Source: Candidatus Zhuqueibacterota bacterium
Lineage (GTDB): Bacteria; Zhuqueibacterota; Zhuqueibacteria; Zhuqueibacterales; Zhuqueibacteraceae
DNA length: 35,783 bases
NCBI GenBank assembly: GCA_022616415.1
Contig: JAKEEU010000245.1
Span: 1 to 35,783 of the forward strand
Direction of reading: 5' to 3'
Positions 16,709-23,459 of the stretch are shown piece by piece. Position numbers and translations under genes: made by a program. Within the stretch, counting starts at the first letter, position 1. Every line of letters begins with the position of its first letter. The notes beneath the pieces were generated by a model. It saw only the letters and a program-made list of their open reading frames with translations, did not search any database and had not been told where the DNA came from.

Positions 16709-16712
16709 GGCA
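16608..16712. repeat. 105-base inverted repeat with 13-bp perfect core arms
   Basis: The outer arms TGCCTCAG/CTGAGGCA, middle GGTGGA/TCCACC and inner CCGTCCGGACGCT/AGCGTCCGGACGG stack into one long interrupted hairpin (16608-16639 with 16675-16712). It is 23 bases after the ABC transporter stop on the other strand, so it could serve as that gene's transcript end, but its layout is also that of a non-autonomous mobile element. Confidence 0.7.
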
Positions 16713-16735
16713 CTACCTGAAGGCCGGCATTGGCG

Positions 16736-18535
16736 TCAAATTGGTTCCAGCGTCTTGGCGAGCAAATCCGGATATTGATACACGCCGGTAATTTCGCCGT
16801 CCTCCAATTCATATATTCTATCGCAATTTCTCAGCGTGGTGATCCGGTGGGCGATGATAAAAATTGTTTTATCCCGGCCGGCAAGCCTTTCGATGGCATT
16901 GGCGATTTCCTTTTCCGTCTGGCTGTCCAGCTCGCTTGTGGCCTCGTCAAAAACCAGTATCTGTGAATTCCGATAGAGCGCTCTGGCAATGGCGAGCCGT
17001 TGTCTTTGGCCGCCGGACAATTTTGCGCCATGCTCGCCAATTTGGGTTTCTATTCCGTCCGGCAGCCCGGACACGAACTCTGCCAAACCGGCCTGTTGAA
17101 TCGCCAATTGCAGCCTTTCGAGGCTCATCTCAACCCGATCTTCGCCAAAGGCTATATTGTCAGCGACGCTGCCATCGAGCAGAAAGGGATTTTGTTTGAC
17201 GTACCCGATCAGCTTGCGCCACGCCGCGGTATCTTCGGGAGCAAGCGGCCGGCCATCGACAACGATTTGCCCGGAACGTTCGGTTAAAAAGCGCAAGAGA
17301 ATGTTCATGAGCGTGGTTTTGCCGGAGCCGGATTTGCCAATAAAACCGACCGTGTCCCCCTTTTTTACGGTAAAGCTTACATTTCTCAATATGAGCGGCG
17401 CGGCGTTGGAATATGAAAATGAGAGGTTGCGAAAGGCAATATACTCATTGAAGCGAATATTCTCAGGCGGTCCGGAATCTTGAAAATGCCGAGCGGCGGG
17501 CTTGCCGTCAAGCTCCTGCAAAATATCCATGGTGTATTGAAAAGTTTTTATGTTCATCAAAGCGATGGATATGCGATTTAGCGAGGGCATGAGGCGATAC
17601 GCCGAAGCGGTAAAAAGGCTCAATAAGACAAAGAGCTCGCCGGGGTTTTCCGAAAAAAACGCCGTGTAAACAAAAATAATGGCCACGCTCAAAACGACGA
17701 TGATTTCAGCCAACCTGGCGGGAAGCAAGTTGATGGCGTGAAAGCGGGCGAGGTTTTGATTCAACTCATTTTGCAAATCAATAAAATTTTTTATAAACCA
17801 GGATTCCTTATGATGCAGCTTGACCTCGACGTAGCCATTAATGCCGTGAAAAAGATGTTTCGTGGCCGCCGGATGCAGCTTTTTCGTGCGGCTGCCGATT
17901 TCACTCAATTTGTTTTTTTTGCCGCGATACAGGAGAAAAAATGGCGGGCCGGCGATTAGAAGCAGCAGGGCAAAAATTTGAAAATTATATATGGCGATGC
18001 CCGCAATGACGAGGACGAATACGATGAAATCGGAAAGAAAAGTCACCGTTGCCAATAAAATATAAGTTGAAAATTCAACCGGGATATGGGTGATATTTCT
18101 GGCTGACAGCGAGGAATTGGTATTGCTAAAAAACAGATAGCCCTTTTTGTAATATTCTACAAATAGCCTCTCCGAGAGACTGGTTGCAACCGCGTACGTG
18201 AAACGGGATTGATGCCGATTGATCAAAAACCCGACGGCGTTTTTGCAGACAAAAAGCAGCAGGATAAATAAAATCGCGGCTGCTAAAAACGCATTGGCGC
18301 TTTGAAAGCCCAAAGCCTCGTAAACAAAATTCAAGTATTGATTTGAGCGTATTCTGGAAGAATCAAGGGCCAATAAAATGAAAGGCAAAATCGACGCGAG
18401 GCTGAACACGTCAAAAAAAGCGTTGCACAAAATAAGGACGACAGTGACCAACGCCTTTTTCCTTTGCGCCGGCAATAGTATTTTGCTCATTTGAAAAATG
18501 GTTTTGAATAAAACGTATCGAAAAGGATTGCGCAT
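16736..18535 (-). CDS. ABC transporter, fused permease and ATPase (PglK-like flippase), 599 aa
   Basis: A half-transporter that dimerises to move a lipid-linked sugar or lipid across the inner membrane. Residues ~20-300 hold about six membrane helices. The ATPase follows: Walker A GKSGSGKT at 400-407, Q-loop VKQNPFLLDGS, signature LSGGQ at 507-511, Walker B ILVFDEA at 526-532 and the switch His563 (AHR). Its length and the YKKGYLFFSNTNSSLSARNI stretch fit the PglK/oligosaccharide flippase group. I choose ATG 18535 (MRNPFRYVL) because AGAGGA precedes it; the frame is open 15 codons further. It is the only minus-strand gene in the glycan cluster, lying between two copies of the GT39 head. Confidence 0.92.
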   Translation of the reverse strand: MRNPFRYVLFKTIFQMSKILLPAQRKKALVTVVLILCNAFFDVFSLASILPFILLALDSSRIRSNQYLNFVYEALGFQSANAFLAAAILFILLLFVCKNAVGFLINRHQSRFTYAVATSLSERLFVEYYKKGYLFFSNTNSSLSARNITHIPVEFSTYILLATVTFLSDFIVFVLVIAGIAIYNFQIFALLLLIAGPPFFLLYRGKKNKLSEIGSRTKKLHPAATKHLFHGINGYVEVKLHHKESWFIKNFIDLQNELNQNLARFHAINLLPARLAEIIVVLSVAIIFVYTAFFSENPGELFVLLSLFTASAYRLMPSLNRISIALMNIKTFQYTMDILQELDGKPAARHFQDSGPPENIRFNEYIAFRNLSFSYSNAAPLILRNVSFTVKKGDTVGFIGKSGSGKTTLMNILLRFLTERSGQIVVDGRPLAPEDTAAWRKLIGYVKQNPFLLDGSVADNIAFGEDRVEMSLERLQLAIQQAGLAEFVSGLPDGIETQIGEHGAKLSGGQRQRLAIARALYRNSQILVFDEATSELDSQTEKEIANAIERLAGRDKTIFIIAHRITTLRNCDRIYELEDGEITGVYQYPDLLAKTLEPI

Positions 18536-18596
18536 GATGGTCCTCTCTGCTAAATTGAGGTTGAGCAAAAGACCAGGCAACTAACCGGACAAATCA

Positions 18597-20219
18597 ATGG
18601 CTGTGGGAAAGATACCGAGTGGCCGCTACAAAATCAAGGATATAGTTTTGGGGTGGTTCGCCATCGGCATGGCCGCGCTGATTTATTCGTTTTTCACTTT
18701 TCGCGGGCTCGACCGTTTTCCGCCGGTGCACGTGGACGAGCCGTGGTATGCTGCAGCCGCATATAAACTGGCTGCCCAAGGGATTTTTGGCTCGGATTTA
18801 TTCACTGGCTACTATCACATCGAGCAACACAATTATCATCAGATGCCGCTTTTCCAGCTTTCGCAGGCGCTGGTTTATAAAATGGCCGGGTTTGGTTTGG
18901 CACAGATGCGTTTGACCGGCGCCTTGTGGGGCCTGGCGTTGTTGTTCCTGACTTTCGCTGTGGGCCGGCAGATTGGCGGCGCGCGTTGCGGGGCGCTGGC
19001 CGTGTGGCTTGAGGTTTTTCTTTGCGTGCTCGCTGATAAAACGCGCAGCGGCATTCCCCTTCTCGAGTTTGCGCGCGTGGCGCGGCCGGATATCGCAGTG
19101 CCGGCTTGTGGCCTGGCCGCGCTGTGGATTTTCAACATTGCCGAGCAGCGCCGGAAAGCACGGCTCTATGCCTTTGCCGGCGTTTTTACGGGTATGGCCG
19201 GCCTGGCGCATCTTTACGGTGCATTTTATTTGCCGGCATTGTTGCTGGCGCTTTTTTTACGGCGGCGCCGGAAAGTCTTTCGTGAGCCATCGCTTTATCT
19301 CATGCTCGCCGGCTTCGTTTTTATCTGGCTGCCGTGGCTATTTTTCGCCGCGCAAAGTTTTGCAGATTACCGCGGCCAAATGCTCGGCCATGCGCCGCGT
19401 TTTAATGTTTTTGATCTGCAATTCTACCTTCACAATCTTCAGAACGAGCCGTGGCGGTTTGGGCCGCTCGGCCCCAGAAGCTTGCTGAGCTGGCGTTTCG
19501 GCGTGTGGCTGGCGCTGTTTGGCGTTTTCGCGGGCGTTATTTTTTTTTGGAAAAAACGCTCAACTGTCTTGGTCGGGCCTCTATTTCCCGTGGTCATCGC
19601 CCTGATTACCCTCGAAGCTTTGCTGGCTCTGCTTATTCGGGCAAAATTTCCGATCTATTTGCTGAGCATTTTGCCCCTGGCTACCCTCCTGCTTAGCTGG
19701 ACGCTGCTGGAAGGGTTCGCCTGGGAAAAACTGCGGCCGAATTTTCGGTTTCTTCTTTTGGGTACGGTTTTGGTATTGCTCACTTTCGAGGGCACGGCCC
19801 GCCTGCTCCGCCGTGAAAAATTGATGGCGGCAATGACGCCGTATCCGGCTTTTATTGGCCGATTGCAGCCGCACATTCCGACAGGTGCATTGATTTTGGG
19901 GCCGAATCAATTTTGGCCGGGCTTGGCTGATCATCCTTATCGCACCTGGTTTCTCCCCTTTATGCTGAGCGATGCCGGTTATTCGGCTGTGCCGATCAGT
20001 TTTGATTCAGCCCTGGTCAAAATTTCACCGCGGGTCATTTTGCTCGACGACGCCATCCGCGACTACTTTGCTTCGATTGCCAAACCCGGCCATCCGCAAC
20101 ACGAGCGCGCCGCGGCTTTTGCGGATTATCTGCGCCGGCGCAACGCCAACCTGGCCGCCGAGGTGAATGATGCGACTTACGGCCGCATCGAAATCTTTCA
20201 ATTGGCAAATTTGCCCTGA
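18597..20219 (+). CDS. GT39-type membrane glycosyltransferase (GT-C), 540 aa
   Basis: A polytopic inner-membrane enzyme of the PMT/ArnT type that takes a polyprenyl-phosphate sugar as donor. The first periplasmic loop has the catalytic Asp47-Glu48 in FPPVHVDEPWYAAAAYKLA. Around ten hydrophobic helices follow between residues ~90 and 400. A soluble C-terminal domain (ALILGPNQFWPGLADHPYRT onward) is located in the periplasm. It begins 61 bases from the divergent ABC transporter start, so the two may share a regulatory region. The glycan product could be the lipid-linked substrate of that flippase. A truncated paralogue head lies at 16322. Confidence 0.9.
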   Translation: MAVGKIPSGRYKIKDIVLGWFAIGMAALIYSFFTFRGLDRFPPVHVDEPWYAAAAYKLAAQGIFGSDLFTGYYHIEQHNYHQMPLFQLSQALVYKMAGFGLAQMRLTGALWGLALLFLTFAVGRQIGGARCGALAVWLEVFLCVLADKTRSGIPLLEFARVARPDIAVPACGLAALWIFNIAEQRRKARLYAFAGVFTGMAGLAHLYGAFYLPALLLALFLRRRRKVFREPSLYLMLAGFVFIWLPWLFFAAQSFADYRGQMLGHAPRFNVFDLQFYLHNLQNEPWRFGPLGPRSLLSWRFGVWLALFGVFAGVIFFWKKRSTVLVGPLFPVVIALITLEALLALLIRAKFPIYLLSILPLATLLLSWTLLEGFAWEKLRPNFRFLLLGTVLVLLTFEGTARLLRREKLMAAMTPYPAFIGRLQPHIPTGALILGPNQFWPGLADHPYRTWFLPFMLSDAGYSAVPISFDSALVKISPRVILLDDAIRDYFASIAKPGHPQHERAAAFADYLRRRNANLAAEVNDATYGRIEIFQLANLP

Positions 20220-20238
20220 CTTTGAACAGCGTTTACCC

Positions 20239-21045
20239 ATGGATAAGCAGCTTATCAACGTCAACGAAGCCTTCTCCAGGCAATCAGTGATTTATGATGC
20301 TTATGAAGAGCATCACCCTATTTTGCAATGGATGCGCGATCAGGTGCGCGCTCACGCCTTGTCTTTTTTGCAGCCCACTGATAAAATTCTCGAGCTTAAT
20401 GCCGGCACGGGATTGGACGCAGTTTTTTTTGCCAGCCGAGGGTTCAAGGTGCATGCCACCGACCTCGCCGATGGGATGATATCCCAGCTCGAAAGAAAAG
20501 TCGATTTGCTAAAACTGCACGATAAAATTACGATACAGAAATGTTCATTTACCGAGCTGGAAAACGCCCGGATCGGCCCGGTTGATTATATTTTTTCAAA
20601 TTTTGGGGGGCTCAATTGTGTTGCCGATCTGACCCTGGTAACGAGAAAGATTCCCGAGTTGCTCAAACCCGGCGGGTTTGTTACCATGGTCATGATGGCG
20701 CCCGTTTGTCCGTGGGAGCTGGCATTGATTTTTCGGGGCCATTTTAAGACCGCCGGGCGCCGGCTGCACCGCGGCGGCGTTCTGGCCCGCGTCGAAGGGG
20801 TGAATTTTATGTCGTATTATTTTTCCCCTCGGCAAGTTCTAAAAGCTTTTGGGAAGGACTTCAAAAAAGCCAGACTGCAGGGCCTTGCCGCCGTCAGCCC
20901 TCCACCGTATATGGAAAATTTTCCGAAACGATATCCGAAAATATATAAATTTTTGGCCTCCGCCGACGCGCGAATTTCCCGGTTTCCGCCCTTTAATGCG
21001 TGGGCCGATCATTTTATTCTAACCGTCCAATATTTGCCAAAATGA
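20239..21045 (+). CDS. Class I SAM-dependent methyltransferase, 268 aa
   Basis: Motif I is DKILELNAGTGLDAVFFAS, with Glu/Asn in place of the usual Asp/Gly (E-L-N-A-G-T-G), motif II is VHATDLADGMI and the motif IV region is VDYIFSNFGGLNCV. PELLKPGGFVTMVMM is the post-IV segment. The C-terminal half is basic and may cap the active site. The start is ATG 20239, 19 bases after the GT39 stop, so they probably share a transcript. A glycan- or lipid-tailoring methyltransferase is the natural guess, but the sequence does not fix the substrate. Confidence 0.87.
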   Translation: MDKQLINVNEAFSRQSVIYDAYEEHHPILQWMRDQVRAHALSFLQPTDKILELNAGTGLDAVFFASRGFKVHATDLADGMISQLERKVDLLKLHDKITIQKCSFTELENARIGPVDYIFSNFGGLNCVADLTLVTRKIPELLKPGGFVTMVMMAPVCPWELALIFRGHFKTAGRRLHRGGVLARVEGVNFMSYYFSPRQVLKAFGKDFKKARLQGLAAVSPPPYMENFPKRYPKIYKFLASADARISRFPPFNAWADHFILTVQYLPK

Positions 21046-21085
21046 AGTCATCCTGTCTTGACATTGCACAAAAAGTTGCCTACTT

Positions 21086-21113
21086 TTGACATAATTCTTT
21101 TGAAGTGTAAATG
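21086..21113 (+). promoter_or_regulatory. Possible promoter upstream of the STAND ATPase
   Basis: TTGACA (21086-21091), 16 bases, then TAAATG (21108-21113). A second TTGACA is at 21058. The palindromic repeat at 21129-21213 now separates these from the coding frame, so this may be the original promoter of a gene whose 5' end was displaced. Confidence 0.35.
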
Positions 21114-21128
21114 TTCAATAAACCATGT

Positions 21129-21213
21129 TGTCATTCCGGAGGAATCTTTTTAATTCGAGCATTTGACTTGGATTCAAAAAAGACTGCGTCCGCAGGATTC
21201 TTCCAGAATGACA
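21129..21213. repeat. TGTCATTC-type palindromic repeat
   Basis: TGTCATTCCGGAGGAATC (21129-21146) pairs with GATTCTTCCAGAATGACA (21196-21213), 16 of 18 bases matching, with GACTGCGTCCGCAG inside. TGTCATTCyGGArGAATC hairpins are widespread dispersed repeats in several phyla. Its end is only 7 bases from the point where the STAND reading frame becomes open. Confidence 0.75.
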
Positions 21214-21382
21214 GTTCTAATACGGAGTTCTAACCATCGCTGCGACGGTAGCCGGCATACTCAGCTTCGTTTATTTTTTATTAGTCGGCCAGAAAAGCAT
21301 TCCGGAATGGCTGCGGGAAAGAAACACCGCCAATAACGCCACGAAGGATCATATTTCCGATATAAGCCTCCCGCCGCGACTC

Positions 21383-23323
21383 GTGCAGCACAATCTTCCC
21401 CACCGCGGGGATTTCATCGGCCGCGAAAAGGAGAAGAAGCAGGTTCACGAAGCCTTGAAGTCACGCTCGTTCATCACCACGATTGACGGCATTGGCGGCA
21501 TTGGCAAAACCAGCTTGGCTTTAGAAGTATTACACGAATGTTTAGTGGTGAGTCAAAATTCTCAGTTGGTTACAAACGGCGTGCAAAAATTCGACGCTTT
21601 CATTTGGACTTCCGCGCGGGATCGCGAGCTCACCATCAACGACGTCCTCGACACCATAGCGCGAACGCTGGAATATCCGTTTCTCGCCCAATTGTCTCAC
21701 GAAGAGAAACGTCACGAAATCGTCAAACGCTTGCAAGAGAAACCCTGCTTGCTGATTGTCGATAATTTCGAAACCGTAACTGACGATGCCGTTCAGGATT
21801 TTGTGTTGAATCTGCCCGAACCGAGTAAATGCCTGATCACCAGTCGTACCCAAAGCCTCAGACAGGCGCGTGCGGTTTCGCTGCGAGGCATGGAAAAAGA
21901 AGAAGCTCTCCTTGTCATAAAAAATGAAAGCGGCCGGCTTGGCATAAATCTTGAAGCGCTCATTGCGAATGAAAGAAACTTTCTACTTTTCTATAAAGCC
22001 ACTGGCGGCGCACCCTTGGCAATTCGCTGGTCGATTGGCCAGATCAAGCAGCGCGGCCAATCCATCGAAGGCGTCCTCAATAGCCTTTACGGCGCCAGAG
22101 GTGATATCTTTGAAATTATTTTTCAACGCGCTTGGTCATTATTGTCAGAATCATCCCGCCAGATTCTCATGATCATGCCCGTCTTCGCTGCTTCCGCTTC
22201 AAAAGCGGCAATTGAAGCGGCGAGTGATGTTCACGGATGGGATTTGGATGAAGGGCTTGGGCAACTGGTTGAGTTGTGGCTTTTAGAAGCGAGTGAAAAG
22301 CTTGATGAATCGAAACGGCGATACAGTCTTCATCCTTTGACTCGATTTTTTGCTCAAAATCAACTTAATGAAAATCAAGATTTGGAACGCCAGGCAAGAG
22401 TGAGGCTTGCTGAGTTTTTCGAAAGTTTTGCCCGGGTCGCCGGTGGTGATAAATGGTTATGGGAAAGATACGATGAGATTGAGGATGAGAAGGATAACAT
22501 TTTTGTCTTAATTGCTTGGTGCTTTGAAAATCATGAAGAAGTGACGGGCATGAATTTGACAAAAGCTGTAACCTATTTTATGAGCATTAGAGGTTATCCA
22601 AATGAATCAAAATTTTTTGGGCAAAAAGCATTAGATTGTGCAAGAAAACATGGTAGAACCAATGATCTTGCTTGGTTACTAGTTCATGGTATCGGCTGGA
22701 GAGAAATCAACGGAGGTGATTTGGATAATGGTGAGGCTATGATTAGAGAAGGACTAACAATTTATGAATCGTCAAAGGATTCCGAGGGCATTTTAGCAGC
22801 ATTACACAATTTAACCCGTACATTGCGGTTTAAGAGCGATATTGATAGTGCATTTCTTTGCTACGAAAGAGGCATAGCCTTGGCGGAAACTTTAGGAAAT
22901 AAACTCAAAATTGCACTCTTTAAGAGAGAGTGGTCAATGTTGGCAGCGGCCCAAGGGAGGCTTGTGGAAGCCAAAGCGGGATTAGAATCAATCCTTCCCA
23001 TGCAACGAGAAATCGATGCTATGACTTTTGTAACTACACTGGCTTTTCTCGCCGATGTTAATCTGCAACTAAATTTATACGACAGTGCGTTTCAAGTTGG
23101 TACTGAATGCCTTGAATTAGCAAAACACTTGAAGAAACGGGAGATAATTGCTCAGATTTCTAGAATTTTGGCTTACGTCGAGACGCATTATGGCAATTAT
23201 CAATCAGCTATATCACTTGCACAAAGCTATCTGGAATTTTATCATGGATTTGGGGCATTCACGAAGAACGTTGAAGAAGTAAAAACGCTCATCAATGAAT
23301 TACAAGAAAAACTGGCGGCCTAA
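21383..23323 (+). CDS. STAND (NB-ARC-like) ATPase with helical-repeat C-terminus, start uncertain
   Basis: A signal-transduction ATPase: Walker A GIGGIGKTS (residues 36-44 from the GTG), Walker B LLIVDNFE (123-130), sensor LITSR (~150), GGAPLAI motif (~215), then a winged-helix part with LHPLTRFF. The C-terminal ~250 residues are TPR-like (ALHNLTRTLRFKSDIDSAFL, VEAKAGLESILPM). Such proteins bind a ligand with the repeats and oligomerise; many act in anti-phage defence. GTG 21383 has no ribosome site. The same frame stays open back to 21221 and encodes a membrane-helix-like stretch (LTIAATVAGILSFVYFLLVG) with no ATG, GTG or TTG start, so the true N-terminus seems lost next to the repeat at 21129-21213. 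The repeat half is clearly more A+T-rich than the ATPase half. It may be a decaying gene. Confidence 0.82.
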   Translation: MQHNLPHRGDFIGREKEKKQVHEALKSRSFITTIDGIGGIGKTSLALEVLHECLVVSQNSQLVTNGVQKFDAFIWTSARDRELTINDVLDTIARTLEYPFLAQLSHEEKRHEIVKRLQEKPCLLIVDNFETVTDDAVQDFVLNLPEPSKCLITSRTQSLRQARAVSLRGMEKEEALLVIKNESGRLGINLEALIANERNFLLFYKATGGAPLAIRWSIGQIKQRGQSIEGVLNSLYGARGDIFEIIFQRAWSLLSESSRQILMIMPVFAASASKAAIEAASDVHGWDLDEGLGQLVELWLLEASEKLDESKRRYSLHPLTRFFAQNQLNENQDLERQARVRLAEFFESFARVAGGDKWLWERYDEIEDEKDNIFVLIAWCFENHEEVTGMNLTKAVTYFMSIRGYPNESKFFGQKALDCARKHGRTNDLAWLLVHGIGWREINGGDLDNGEAMIREGLTIYESSKDSEGILAALHNLTRTLRFKSDIDSAFLCYERGIALAETLGNKLKIALFKREWSMLAAAQGRLVEAKAGLESILPMQREIDAMTFVTTLAFLADVNLQLNLYDSAFQVGTECLELAKHLKKREIIAQISRILAYVETHYGNYQSAISLAQSYLEFYHGFGAFTKNVEEVKTLINELQEKLAA

Positions 23324-23459
23324 TCCGAAAAATTATGTCCGATCCATTCTTGTTATAGCAAGTCCAAGTCTTTTGCTAAAATAATAATCGTCGTTCTCTG
23401 CAAAATACACCTCATTTTCATCATAGCTAGCACGGCTAAAATTTTTTAGGATGAGTCTC

